Source of the DNA: Prostheceraeus crozeri
Taxonomy: Eukaryota; Platyhelminthes; Polycladida; Euryleptidae
Reading direction: 5' to 3'
Length of the DNA: 64,000 nucleotides
Assembly (NCBI GenBank): GCA_907163375.1
Contig: CAJQUW010010458.1
Coordinates: forward strand, 310,001-374,000
Part shown: piece after piece, positions 1 to 12,039 of the stretch
Layout: every line of letters starts with the position of its first letter
How positions within the stretch are numbered: position 1 is the stretch's first letter
Notes under the pieces: model-generated
What the model was told of the DNA's origin: nothing
Seen by the model: only the letters and a program-made list of their open reading frames with translations
Databases searched by the model: none
Made by a program: the position numbers and the translations under genes

Positions 1-1445
1 CTGTCTGCACTTCTGCACCGAAAAGCGACTCTCAACAAACTGAGTTATCCCAACATTTAACATGAGCTGAGTGTACCTATTTGTCCTTGTAATTGGACTT
101 AAATGTCAGTGCACGCACGTTATTGCAGATAAGTTCCATAACGTCATCAGTGTTTTTAAAGGCATCGAATGCTGTATCTCAAATGCCAATGCTCAATCAT
201 AAAAGCAATCAGTTTGTGATAATTTGGAAGGAGTACATTTCTTTTGCAAACATAGATACATAGCACGTTTGCATTATGTTGCATCCCGCTATGTTGCAAT
301 GAGTCGATGTCATCAAGTAACTTATTGCAATACAATGAATTCTTTCAACCCCTCCATTCGAAACTGTACAGTGCCTACAGATTTTGTATTTTCAAATGCT
401 TGTAAAGAATGTTCATATACACAATCTTCGCATAACTTCGTTAACGGATGGGTGAGAACGAACCTCGGCTGCTTAGTGATGAGCCTATATAATCGACCTC
501 TACAACTTCCCTGTACGGCAAGTGCAAAAGTCAGCTGAATGAAGTCGACATTCCAAAATTACATCAAAGTGCAGGGAAACTTGATTTCTATCATGCTTCC
601 AATTCCTTTCTACGATTTATGATTGGATAAAATTCCAGCGATTAACGGTAACTTCACAACTGTCAGATAATCTGAAAGGTATCTTTGACGAGTTGAATGC
701 TAGTCAATAATAAGCATCCGCTTTTTGCGAGACATTTAAAAATGTTGTCTAGTCCCGACCACGATATTTGTACATCCTTTGAGGCTTGTAATGCCGATTA
801 TTGCTCCAGTAGCGCTCAAAGCTCATGTTCTTTCCTAGCAAATTTCCTAAAAGTTTGGTAAGGGATTGACTGTTAGAGCAAACGTTATCAGACGCAACTT
901 AGACTCACTCTAATTGCTTTTCATGAGTGCAGCGTGCTTCCAAAATTCCGTCATTCATGCACAAAGCTATTGACAAACACCAAACAGCGACCCTGGTGGA
1001 GAGCGTTGCCAGGTGAATCGATAGCTTTGTTGCCATCAAATTTGATTACTTCAACTTGCAAGTTTGAAGGAGGAATTTAAATGTCAAGGAGATAAGTATC
1101 CAAAAATAATTATTTTCTGTCGATTTCTGATATGAAAAATGAAATTAGGGAAAAGGCAATGACTGTAAAATTGATTAGAATTAATAGAAAATTTTCCGAA
1201 CCTGTCTAGGACAACTTCTCCATTAACGTCGATCTTAATGTTAAAAGTGGCCAATGTCCACTTATTTATCGCATCTTAGCATAATTATGACTCCTTAATA
1301 GAAAACCTACTTTCTATTTGATTGATTCTGCGGTAGATTTTTCGAATTATATTTTTCTGAAGCAATGAAATCTTTGTGTTTTGACGTTCTTCAGGTCAGA
1401 TATCATTCCACTGGTACTTTAATTAGAGATGTTTTTAAGCAATGG
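1..1445. other. non-coding stretch, probable intron or flank
   Basis: No supported gene. Short open frames (for example 224-538) have no recognisable motif and are AT-biased. It lies on the 3' side of rabaptin exon 20896-20354, which ends in a splice donor, so it is probably intron. Confidence 0.4.
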
Positions 1446-1705
1446 ATAGAGGATGGCCATGCGATTCTCTGGGATATAAAGGGAAATTATTTGATGAATC
1501 CCGAAGGCTTCAGCCCTAGGGATGTATCAAATAATTTCACGAGCTATGTCAGCAGAATCGTATAGCCATCCTCTATCAGTTATAAAGTATGCAAGATTAT
1601 TAGGACCATAGATATTTGCGATGGAATCCTTCTATACCTAAATTTTCCTTGGGAACAAATTTTATCAGATATAGAATGGATTCTGAAATACGATTCTACA
1701 ACTAT
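1446..1705 (+). repeat. structured interspersed repeat, copy 1
   Basis: About 260 bp that recur at 8212-8465 in the same orientation with roughly 85-90% identity by eye. Both copies contain an inverted pair: GAGGATGGCCATGCGATTCT near the start and AGAATCGTATAGCCATCCTC about 90 bp later. A second pair follows, built on GAATCC-TCTA...TAGAA-GGATTC. The second copy lacks short internal stretches. No coding potential is shared, and the short open frame over copy 1 is not kept in copy 2. It may be a MITE-like or structured non-autonomous element; family unknown. Confidence 0.6.
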
Positions 1706-2500
1706 GTAATCTGGCGTACTTTATTAAAAAAAATGTCCATCTGATGAGTGCTTTGATGACTATAATTTGAGGGTAAGTTGGTGCCCGAATTAAAGCCTGT
1801 TCGAATGGAAAGCTGACTAACATAAAAGAAAATTCATGTCTATCTAGGGTGAATAGAAACTTCATGGCATTTATGATTTTGCTCTCATTAAAGTCCCAGG
1901 AGGATACAGAATTATTAGCATATGTGGGTTATTTTCATTTATTTATTGTGGAACTAGATAAGGTTGCTTCACAACTAACAAAAATCTCAATAAAAAACTT
2001 GTTCAGCAAGTAAGTCATCAAAAGTCTCTTAAAATGCAGCAGGCCAACCAAATCGTCGTACATCGGGTGGCAAGGAATCCCACAATTGAGAAGCCATAAT
2101 CGGGAATGATTGCCCTCCTAACGTGTGTCTGCGAGAGATAGGGACTATAGTAGCATCTTTGATTCTGCGGAGCGAAGTCTTCTGCGACTTTCCAAGAATA
2201 ACACTTCCGTATTGCGGCAGAGAAGAAATGCGGCGCCCTTCCTTTAAGGCACAGGAAAGTTAGGATGTTGAGTCTTCTCTTTATCCTTCCTTGGAACAGC
2301 ATTCAGCAGCCAGCCAAGCTCGCAAAGCAGTGGAGAAACGTGGCTATCCGACCAAACATTGTAGACCGCAAAATTAGATTAATCTGCGCGCGTCTATATT
2401 TAATTCTGTGCTGTAGACAATCCGAGCAGCAGTATTGACGAACTTTGCAGCCGAGTTAATGCGGATAGTGGTAAACCACAATAGCATGAAATGCAATAAT
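1706..2500. other. non-coding stretch
   Basis: No supported gene or repeat. A 94-codon minus-strand open frame at 2018-2302 shows no recognisable domain. Confidence 0.35.
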
Positions 2501-2512
2501 CTACTCTGGAAA
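2501..2512. repeat. left target-site duplication of Penelope-like element
   Basis: CTACTCTGGAAA, identical to 4608-4619, directly abutting the element. Confidence 0.65.
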
Positions 2513-2922
2513 TTTCATAGTTCGTCCGTACGGGAGGTTAGTCATAATTGTGTGAAAAAAACAATCGCTCCCTTTGTTTGACGTAAATCTATTTTAAAAA
2601 TTTTTTTCAAAAAATCACCCGACGCGTTTCGTCAATCCGAAAGTGTCAAGGGCTTAGTATAATAATAGTAATAATAATAGTGTATATTGAAGTAAATGAA
2701 AATCATAATGTACTCATAGAAATAGAACAGTCATTTGTATGTGACACAAGTGTTAAAAGGTAGGTTTATATACAACAAATCAGTAGTCCAGTCAGGGCAA
2801 CTCATCATGTCAGCTCATGACGTCTGTTCAATAGCGGCATTTTCAACGCAATGTTACGTGATTCAGCCATCCTAGTAGTAATCGCCGAGTTTTGCTTGTC
2901 CAAAATCTTATAACTAAAATCA

Positions 2923-3192
2923 TCAATGGTCATTCATCACTTCATCGCAATGGTCTAACAAGTTATGTTCAGTTAATGCACTTTTTGTATCTCGATTCTT
3001 TAAACTACGTTGGTGTTCGTTGAATCTAGTTCTGAAAGGTCGACATGCTTGACCTATGTACTTCTTCTGGCAGCAATTGCAAAAGAATTCATAAACTACA
3101 TATTTATGCTTACAGTTAAATTTTGGGCCGATTGTCAAGCAAATATTGCAAGTACGTTCATCATTAGATTTTCTTTTAAATGCTGTTGCCAA
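2923..3192 (-). pseudogene. GIY-YIG endonuclease domain, inverted copy
   Basis: Minus-strand frame of 89 codons containing VVYEFFCNCCQKKYIGQACR then RTRFNEHQRSL. This is the GIY-YIG nuclease core as found at the C terminus of Penelope-like RTs: V-Y, the YIG triad member, the conserved Arg pair and the Glu-His. It is preceded by a CNICL...CKHKY cysteine/histidine stretch, the usual zinc-finger-like part of the linker. The translation is identical to the plus-strand copy at 4047-4316. It has no RT attached on its own strand, so it is a partial inverted copy. Confidence 0.8.
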
Positions 3193-3392
3193 TTTTTTAC
3201 CAGGTTTTGATGTGATGCGTACTATATATGCGTACTATGGTATACTATACTTATTTTTTACTTTATTGATTTTTCTTAAAAAAACTTTCACCCACGTAGT
3301 CAAGGGAGAGATTAACGTTATTTCTTCCGTTATTACTTGCGTTAATTTTATCATTTTTATAACTATCCACATTATCAACATGGAACCCATTA

Positions 3393-3806
3393 CTTCTATG
3401 GGAACACACTTTTACCCGCCGTTTTCCATAATTTATATGAACAACATAGAGAATAAAGCGCTCGATATATTAAAAACAAAACATAGTATTGTCCCAGCCA
3501 TCTTTAAAAGATATATTGATGATATCATCATGGGACCATTTCCCAAAAATAAAGATACGATGAAAATAATCCTCGATACTTTTAACTCTGTAAACAGTGA
3601 TAATTCAATTCACTTCAGAAACCCCTGATACCGATTATCTTGATTTTCTGGACATTAGTATATCCGTTAAAAACAAACTGAGTTACAAATGGTACAGCAA
3701 ACCGTGCCATTCAGGCATTAGCTTAAGAAAAGACAGTTGGCTCCCCAACTTTGTTAGTAATAGTTTTCGGTATGTTGAAGACAGATGTTCTGATACATTT
3801 GATTAG
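3393..3806 (+). pseudogene. Penelope-like reverse transcriptase fragment
   Basis: Plus strand. The frame carries MGTHFYPPFSIIYMNNIE (the MGS.xxP...N equivalent, RT motif B region), then KRYIDDIIMGP, the RT catalytic Tyr-x-Asp-Asp. The reading then shifts near 3600-3625: one frame ends HFRNP-stop, and an overlapping frame resumes with DTDYLDFLDISISVKN and YKWYSKPCHSG, typical of the RT thumb of Penelope-like elements. Further in-frame stops lie between this part and the GIY-YIG part (TAG near 3804 and near 4002). The finger region and the first catalytic Asp are absent. The fragment cannot be active. Confidence 0.82.
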
Positions 3807-4046
3807 TTCAAAGCGCAACAAATTATGAAAAATAGGCTAGAAAGTAATGGGTTCCATGTTGATAATGTGGATAGTTATAAAAATGATAAAATTAACGCAA
3901 GTAATAACGGAAGAAATAACGACGTTAATCTCTCCCTTGACTACGTGGGTGAAAGTTTTTTAAGAAAAATCAATAAAGTAAAAAATAAGTATAGTATACC
4001 ATAGTACGCATATATAGTACGCATCACATCAAAACCTGGTAAAAAA

Positions 4047-4316
4047 TTGGCAACAGCATTTAAAAGAAAATCTAATGATGAACGTACTTGCAATATTTGC
4101 TTGACAATCGGCCCAAAATTTAACTGTAAGCATAAATATGTAGTTTATGAATTCTTTTGCAATTGCTGCCAGAAGAAGTACATAGGTCAAGCATGTCGAC
4201 CTTTCAGAACTAGATTCAACGAACACCAACGTAGTTTAAAGAATCGAGATACAAAAAGTGCATTAACTGAACATAACTTGTTAGACCATTGCGATGAAGT
4301 GATGAATGACCATTGA
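4047..4316 (+). pseudogene. GIY-YIG endonuclease domain, direct copy
   Basis: Downstream of the RT fragment on the same strand: 89 codons identical in translation to the inverted copy at 2923-3192. The nuclease core residues are kept (Y-V-VYE, KKYIGQ, R-P-F-R-T-R, NEH), with a Cys/His motif before it (CNICL, CKHKY). In Penelope-like elements this domain nicks target DNA for priming. A stop follows at the natural C terminus. It is separated from the RT by stops, so it is not part of an intact polyprotein. Confidence 0.82.
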
Positions 4317-4607
4317 TGATTTTAGTTATAAGATTTTGGACAAGCAAAACTCGGCGATTACTACTAGGATGGCTGAATCACGTAACATTGCGTTGAAAAT
4401 GCCGCTATTGAACAGACGTCATGAGCTGACATGATGAGTTGCCCTGACTGGACTACTGATTTGTTGTATATAAACCTACCTTTTAACACTTGTGTCACAT
4501 ACTAAGCCCTTGAGACTGTCGGATTGACGAAACGCGTCGGGTGATTTTTTGAAAAAAAAATTTAAAATAGATTTACGTCAAAGGGAGCGACTGTTTTTTT
4601 CACACAG

Positions 4608-4619
4608 CTACTCTGGAAA
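4608..4619. repeat. right target-site duplication of Penelope-like element
   Basis: CTACTCTGGAAA, identical to 2501-2512, directly abutting the element. Confidence 0.65.
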
Positions 4620-5901
4620 GCATAAGTGAGCAGATCAGAGTTATCATAATCGATCAAAAAGTAGGTAGTTTGTATCATCAATTCATGACTTCAGTTGATA
4701 GGATCTTCATGTTCATTTGATATTGTGAACTTTTTATATTTGATACTTAATTCTTATAGCTAAGTTAAGTTATTAAATCAACAACTTTAGCCATTTTTAA
4801 CGAAGATTGTCATTATTCATGTTTAGTCACCATTTGACTTTAAGTTGGATAACGTGTTGAGCTTTGCTGAACATGCAATGCTGTCATTATTTATGCAAGC
4901 TTACTGCTTATTGTAATAGCAAAGTTTTGTATCAAACTGCTTTTATGCAGATTATTTTTACTTAGGTGATAGACAGGGCGAAACTCTCCCGCAAAATTTG
5001 AGTTTCATGAATTTAGAAGACACTCAACGTAAAGTGGCTGCAGCTTTTCTGCTAGGTGAGCAAATGACAAGTGGGGTTTTTTCAACTTGCTGAAAGACGG
5101 AGATCTCAATTTCCCGAAAATGTCATTGTCTCAATTTATATTGAAAGGTAGGCCTATAGGTGTTCCATGGATGACGTGTTATTCATGGTAATATTACATA
5201 AAATGAACTGTTGTAACTTCGTATTTTCAGTGAAATTTTTCTCTCAATTTTCTATTTCACTCTCAAAGACACCCTGTTGATGATTCTTAAACAGAAGTAT
5301 CGGACAACTTTGATGTGATGTCATGAATTCGACCCGGTAGAACACATTCAACCGTGGACGTGTTGGTGGAAACAATTAATCGATAGACAGATCAGAATAT
5401 ATTTTCGAATATCTGTTTATCAAAATATATCGATTATTTATCACAATAATCGAAATTCGTCATTAATAAAAAGAACGGATGATTTTGAAATGTTCACCCA
5501 AGTTTCAGTTGAATGTAGACTGACAAGCAAGCGACTTGAAGAAACTAGGAGTCATCTAAGTACGCTTTCATAGCTCGCGCCAATCCTCTGAGGTAACAAT
5601 CTATACTTAGGCAATAATCTTAAGTTTCTTTTACTTCTTTGCACATCACAGCAGTGCCTGATATTGAAATTAGCATGTTCAAGCATCCATAATCATTTTC
5701 AATTGAGATGTGCCCAATACCATCCATCATGCCAATCCAGCACAATAGTGACATAGGCGCAAAAATATGTCTTTTACAAGATTTCATCATTTTAGCTGAA
5801 GCGAAGTTTTAATACGCCTCGAGTTAGAGTTGATAATGATTGACTCGCAATCACTGTCTCCTGGCGATGATGGTACTTGAGGGAGATACACCAAAAGGGA
5901 T
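4620..5901. other. non-coding stretch
   Basis: AT-rich, no supported gene or clear repeat. Confidence 0.35.
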
Positions 5902-6110
5902 AGTGGTCTCCGTGGCACTGTGGTCAAGTGCTTGGCCAAGCGATCTTTTGGTCCATTGGGTCAATCACCGAAAATGTCATTGGAAGTCGGCAGGAAGGGC
6001 ATCTGGACTAAAAGTACTACAGCGCTCCACAAAAGTCTGACCATGTCAGCATCGTCCAAGCCCTCAGTAGGGGGAGTAGTGACGTTAAAGCTTCATTTTA
6101 TTTTATTTTT
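5902..6110 (+). mobile_element. tRNA-derived SINE, family A
   Basis: Begins TAGTGGTCTCCGTGGCACTG with a Pol III box A-like TGGCACTGTGGTCAAG. Box B is degenerate (GGGTCAATCACC). The body is TCATTGGAAGTCGGCAGGAA and the 3' part TCTGACCATGTCAGCATCGT through GTGACGTTAAAGC. The same layout recurs at 11319, 38329 and 42472 and as fragments elsewhere. The start of the body (GTCGGCAGGAAGGGCATC) resembles a shared SINE body found in several invertebrates, which is inference. Confidence 0.75.
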
Positions 6111-8211
6111 TGGATACCCGGGTTACATTGGAGGCCCACGTTGTAATAGAAGAAATACGGTGCGCTACAGCTAACATTCGCTGTATTTCACTTGCTTGAT
6201 CATCTCAACTTTCAAATTTGAATCTGTGACCTCTAATATCAAGAGGAAAATTATCATGGAATTTTCCTTCGATTTCGGATATGAGAAATGAAATGTCGGG
6301 AAAAGAGAGCTCGGAATTCATTTCCAATATTGATTTGTAAGCCAATTCTCAACGCAGATTAATAATTCGTTTTATACTCCGCCGCCAAATACAGTGATAA
6401 GGAAAAATGCGGTTCTCTCTTGATAAATGCCAGTTATGAGGTATGTCAGGAATTTCGAGCAAATACGAAAGATAAAGTGATTAATAGGAGAATGGAAACA
6501 TTATCTCTCCTTACGCCGAATCCCGCAAGGCAAAACAATTCCCCGGGCTTAAGATAATTGAGAGCTTCGAATTTCTTCATTAATCCGCAAATAAAATACT
6601 GGCAATCAAATGATCGAATTCAAATCGATCACCGAAGAGAAAATGATATCTAGCATTACTCGATTGTTTACTCGTGTGTTCTGCAGTTGCATCAAGTTTG
6701 AGGCCAGTCATAAATCACGTGATGTCACACATGAGTGGAGAGGATAGGAGAAACCATTACAAGACATCACTAGGAGACGGAGGGGCAAGTTCCTCTACAT
6801 GTTATCCATTGCTGCATTCTCCATATTGGACGGTCACACCATGAAACTGCAATCGAGCCCTAGTGAATGGTCTTTGGTCTACATAGTCGAAAGCGTGCGC
6901 GTTATCAAATCCTTTCTTGATTGATCAACAAGGAAGCACAATAACGCAGATAAGACATGGATATCACCAAAATAGTTTTAAAATATATAATAAAGGTAGA
7001 ATAGGTTAAATGCTACCACAAGATAATGCATGCATCCATAGAAATAAACTGTTTATCTGAAGTTGACTAGAATGGAAATTGACTCAAGGTCGCGGCACAT
7101 CCGGGGGAACTAAGTTGGGGCATGAACCACCAATGAAAAGCTTCGATTTACACATGTGACTGATTCTGACCAATCATACAGACGTTGGCAGGTGCATCTA
7201 AGTGAAAGTGCGTGCGATTTATGTGCCATTATTGTGCATTGCATGAAGCTTCATTTCAATTCTAGAGGTTTTATTGTTGTCAATTTCTATGCATACATCA
7301 GCCTCGAAGGCATTTGCATGTTGCGTATGACGCATGAACACGGAATGATTGCTTTGTACAAATGACATTATTTTGAATGCAAAGAATTTCTGATGTTTTA
7401 AGATTCATCGCTGTATTTTCTTTGTTCTCTGGATACAGTTGGACATGTAGATATCAGTGTCAGTTTAGACGAAATCCACTTTCTAAACGCAAATATATAC
7501 ACATCATCAATATTGTCTGGTCAAGCGGCTGAACTACGATAAACATACAGTCATAAAATCACAAAATATAATAACTAATCAGACTACAATTAATTAGATG
7601 ACTACGAATGAACTGACAGTGTAAGGAACTAATTTAATGACTGAAAAAATCGTTCAGTCTGTTACGCTCAAATAATATGAGGAGTTAGTTTTTATTGTGT
7701 TATAGTGATAAATGGCTAAATTGAGAATATCCATATTAATTAAATTTTCAGACACCTAATGATTATAAAACAACTTCCTCGCTACTGATAACAGACGTGT
7801 CACTATGAAACCTTCTACCACGCCCTTATCACCACCCATTACCACAAACACTCTTCAAAGTGAATAAATGACACATTATCCATCAGAAATTGAAATCTTA
7901 AACCGTGTAAAGGTGTTGAATGACTACATTTAGAGTTGAAGTGCAAATTAATCAACATTACCAGTGATGCCTGGGATAATTCCTGATCAAAGAGGAGCAG
8001 AAATCAATCATGTCGGTTCATGCAAGCTCTGTAAGTTCTACATTAACGGCAAATTTGAGATCCGTCAGAAAATGCATGAATGCTGCATAATAGATTTCAC
8101 ACACAGTTCAATCCCTAATATTCTGTTTAAAATAATACGATGAAAAACGAAGCAATATACCGTATATCCTCTAATAGAGCCCGAGTCAAACTCCGAAGCA
8201 TCTTATGTAAT
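6111..8211. other. non-coding stretch
   Basis: No supported gene. AT-rich with scattered short open frames that carry no recognised domain. Confidence 0.35.
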
Positions 8212-8465
8212 AGAGAGGATGGCCATGCGATTCTCTGGGATATAGAGAGGGAAATTATTTGATGATGGCTTTAGCTCGAGGGATATATCAAATAATTTCA
8301 CGAGCTATGTCAGAGAATCGTATAGCCATCCTCTATCCGTTATAAAGTATGCCAGATTATTAGAACCATAGATATCCGCGATAGAATCCCTCTCTACCTA
8401 GATTTTCCTTGGGAACAAATTTCATCAGATATAGAAGGGATTCTGAAATACGATTCTACAACTAC
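8212..8465 (+). repeat. structured interspersed repeat, copy 2
   Basis: Second copy of the element at 1446-1705. The nested inverted pairs are preserved (the GAGGATGGCC arm at the start, GGCCATCCTC-like arm about 100 bp later, and a GGGATTCTG arm near 8440). In this copy the pairing partners GAATCCCTCTCTA and TAGAAGGGATTC match better than in copy 1, so copy 2 may be closer to the founding sequence. Confidence 0.6.
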
Positions 8466-9955
8466 TTTATACTACTTCTCTATACTTTATGGACTCTATA
8501 GACCACGGATAAACATCCTGTTACTGCTGTACAATTGTTCATGTACCTACCGCATACCTGGTAGGCATGAATATATAAGACATGACAATTTCACAATTAG
8601 TAGGCTAATTGTGACACAGTGAATTCTACATGTCGTTTCCATCTTTAATAATGTACCGGTGCGCACCGGTATACTCGTACGCACCCAGGTATCAGACGTA
8701 GGCTACACATGACAACGGTATGTTAATTTTCTGACTCAATAACAAGCGCTTGTCTGCTGTGGATATATGGAAGACTTTCACACATACAATACTGGTATAC
8801 CGGTATTGCGGATAATTGGCCTATTATATGACATTACTATGAATCTCTATGAATCTACAGGATGACATACCTAAGCCGGACACCAGAAACAAAAATTATA
8901 CAAAAAAATAAATACAAACTTTAGTGTTGAATAATGATGCTACAGCAAGTATGCTGCAAGAATACATAGGCTACTCAAAATATCAAGCATATGTAAGAAA
9001 GACATGGAATACAGTATTCTGGACTAGTAGTAGCGAGAGCCGTCATATAATAGGCCGATATTTTTATGCTGGTTCACCGAATGCTATGGTTGATGTCGTG
9101 TTTCTACCGATAAATTTTTAGTGTAATTAGATAGAGCCCGGGCAAGAGCAACATGAATTTATAGAAACCCCCTGGTTCCATTAGAATATATAAGCTACAT
9201 CAGGGATTGACCGCTTCGACAAGTATATTATTTTTCATTCTTTTGTTCATTTCAAATTCGATTCGCGCTCTGTGGTTCACCAGCAACGAAAACAATCAAA
9301 ATTACCTAGCACGTTAAATGTATTCACGGTTTTGAAGTTTTAATTGATGAATGCCACCCGTTTTACATAATTCTGTCAGTGCTGACTTTACAGAATTTTA
9401 CAGAACTTTACAAGAATTTTTTATCTTTAATAAAGACTATTTTTAATCATTTCATGGATAATGTCCGCGACGTCTCTACTGAAACTTTGATTGATGATTT
9501 TACTGATTGGATAAAGAAAAGGAAGACTCGAGCCGTTTCTGACACGCTAAATATCATTTCTCTCAAATATTAAGTCGATGTCCGGTTTAAAGTAAACAAA
9601 AAATCAGCTTCCCTATTACTAATCACATGAGCGAAATACACTCTCACCAGCAGTACTCCTTTGAAAATACTTTTTATCGGAGTTTTGCCTTTTTAAGCTT
9701 TTGGTTAGCCGGAAAGACGATAATGAAACAAACAAAGAACAACAACGCTTTGCCCCAATACAAGACTAGGAGAAACATCATTTTACTTAAAAAGGTATTT
9801 TGGCTCGAAAATAAGTTGTTGATCGGTGTAAAAGCAAAGTAAAGCTATGGGAAGCTACATGTGAACAGTTAAGTCAGGTTTATTGTTTAGCCAAGTTGAT
9901 GAACAATACTTGTTTATATGGCGTGCATGCAGTCTTTGTTAAGGATTTGTTGAGA
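8466..9955. other. non-coding stretch
   Basis: No supported gene. Several ACCGGT-type short palindromes near 8655-8810 (for example CCGGTGCGCACCGG). Confidence 0.35.
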
Positions 9956-10135
9956 AGTACCAGGGTTGGAAGCGGCTGGCGTGATCAAAACCGGTCAGCC
10001 GAGGCCGAGCCGGTGCCCGGTGTAGTCAAAACCGGCCGGAACTAAGCGGAGTCTCTGCAACCTACTAGTAAAGGTTGGCAGCTGGTCGCCTTCGAACGCT
10101 ATACACGGAGCTCGTACACCATTCGATTTGTAGCA
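9956..10135. other. GC-rich island in AT-rich DNA
   Basis: A sharply GC-richer patch with two copies of TCAAAACCGG about 50 bp apart and GGCCGAGCCGGTGCCCGG. It probably comes from an unrecognised repeat; no gene seen. Confidence 0.35.
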
Positions 10136-11303
10136 TGTAGCAGGCTTACCGATACTCCGGATAAGCAAGAGTTCCCGATAAAGCGCATCGATGCTAATTC
10201 GTAAATTCAATTTCTATCCAAATTGATCTTCTATCGGGTAATTAGACAAATATTCGTAATTTGATAATATATTCTATATTATGTATAAACCGCCACCAGT
10301 GACAATACAGACCAACAGGAGCGGTATATATGTCATTTGACCGACTTATTAAGGCCTTGAATACCTCCTGAATCCGCGTAGAAATGGCATCCTTGGATGA
10401 GCGGTTGATAACTCAGTCTATGAAATGACATCCAACCTACGAGTGAGTAATGATGAGGAATCTTGAAATTCAGATAAGAAAAATTTCCAAGATAATGCAG
10501 GAGTGGAGATACCTTATCGATGTAATACATCACCATGAGCAAATTTCTAAGCTTTTTCAAGAGATTTCATTTCATCCAGCCGAATATTTGAATTCAAACG
10601 GATAAATATTTACAGAAGTCAAATTCATCTTTCTATTCCCGCAGAATGCCTTACATTCGAGAGAACGGAAGAAACACAGAAATTAGGATTATATTTCCTG
10701 TTTCAGGAGCCGTGATTGAGTGCATGTTGTTTTCCACCTGCAATATTCTTTATCCATGTAGAGGAAAAGCCGATCTCGAACTGATTCAACCATCGATCCC
10801 TACACCGACATATCAGCGCGCGCTGTAGAGAAATAATTCATCCTTTTCTTTTCAACGATAATGATTCCATGAAACACCGTTGTGGACATTTTTCCTTGAC
10901 CTGCTTGTTGAGAAAACGATTTGAGAGGAGGGGAGAAGGGAAGGCATTTTGTAATCGAAGATTTCACTTCTTCTCTCCATGGATTAGCTTTGTGTGACAG
11001 AATAGCACAAGAATGTCAACAGACAAAGTCCGCCTTTATACCTTCTGAATCCGAGCAACCTTCAAATTCCACATTCATACACAGCAACATATGAATGAAT
11101 GTTGTGATAGAGACTCTTTCCCCACAGGAATTTCCGCCGACATTCGATGTGATAAATGTATCAAGATGAAAATATTTTATTTGTATTTATTACATTTTTC
11201 ATTCTTCACTTCATCCCCCATGTCAACTACTTTCATCCGCGTCTTTTCTAACCCTCGGTGAAGTTTCTGTGAAATTGTGTGAACAGCAATCAAATGAGAA
11301 ACG
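10136..11303. other. non-coding stretch
   Basis: No supported gene or clear repeat. Confidence 0.35.
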
Positions 11304-11318
11304 ATAATGAAGTGAATA

Positions 11319-11512
11319 GTGGTCTCCGTGGCACAGTGGTCAGGTGAATGACCAAGCGATCTTTCGGTCCAGAGGTCGAGCCCCGAAAGTGTCATTGGAA
11401 GTCGTCAGGAAGGTCATCCGGATTAAAAGATCACAATGCTCCAGATTAAAGTCTGACTGTGTCAGCAGCGTCTAAGCCCCCAGTAAAGGGGGACTAGTGA
11501 CGCTAAACCATC
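11319..11512 (+). mobile_element. tRNA-derived SINE, family A, with target duplication
   Basis: Full-length copy: GTGGTCTCCGTGGCACAGTG (box A within), box B-like AGGTCGAGCCCCGAA, body TCATTGGAAGTCGTCAGGAA, and tail GTGACGCTAAACCATC. The 15-mers ATAATGAAGTGAATA (11304-11318) and ATTATGAGGTGAATA (11513-11527) flank it with 13 of 15 identities and are a probable target-site duplication, as expected for LINE-driven insertion. Confidence 0.82.
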
Positions 11513-11527
11513 ATTATGAGGTGAATA

Positions 11528-12039
11528 ATGTGAGCTGAAATGAGCTGATTTAGTTTCTATGTCGGTAGAGAACACGTTGCTGCGTGTAGAGCTGGAGCTG
11601 TCCAGATCTTTTACCATGGTAATGAAATGTCATATTTTAAGATCTAGAACTGAACACATTACAGGATATCTTCTGAAGTAAGATGAAATGGCAATGTGGA
11701 GCGGTCAAATATGTCTCGATGAGTCTTATTGAGATATTTGATATCTTGAGTTATTCATTGATCATTAAATGTGAACGCGCTCTATGTTGTTGAGGGGGCT
11801 CCCTCAGACAGGGATATAGACTTCTACTAGAGCAACAAGAGTGTCATCACAAACACGGATTTGATATTCGACAGCAGGCGATCATAGCGTGTTCGACAAT
11901 AGTTCTACAGCTACTGATACTCCATCCGTCATCGGCTTCGCAACTCGTGCCATGTTTCGGAATGTCATTCAGATGTCGCACATGTACAGATGTACAATAA
12001 TCGCAGATATCGCGATTACATAAATGCGATTGACCTGTA
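11528..12039. other. non-coding stretch
   Basis: No supported gene or repeat. Confidence 0.35.

Larger units (their letters stand above)
2513..4607 (+). mobile_element. Penelope-like retroelement (palindromic copy)
   Basis: The body is a large inverted repeat. A left arm of about 2551-3392 (minus orientation) is nearly identical to a right arm at 3841-4605 (plus orientation). Between them lies a 448-bp loop encoding part of a reverse transcriptase. Both arms encode the same 89-residue GIY-YIG-type peptide, and the order RT then GIY-YIG on the plus strand is the hallmark of Penelope-like elements. The left arm carries about 85 bp (about 2665-2748, with an AAT/AGT-rich tract) that the right arm lacks. 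The 12-mer CTACTCTGGAAA occurs at 2501-2512 and 4608-4619, exactly flanking the element, and is a good target-site duplication. The RT N-terminal half is missing, so the copy is 5'-truncated and capped by an inverted copy of its own 3' part, a layout known for this group. Confidence 0.85.

Noticed and set aside
2018..2302. 94-codon minus-strand open frame as a LINE C-terminal remnant
   Set aside because: I could not match it to any conserved motif.
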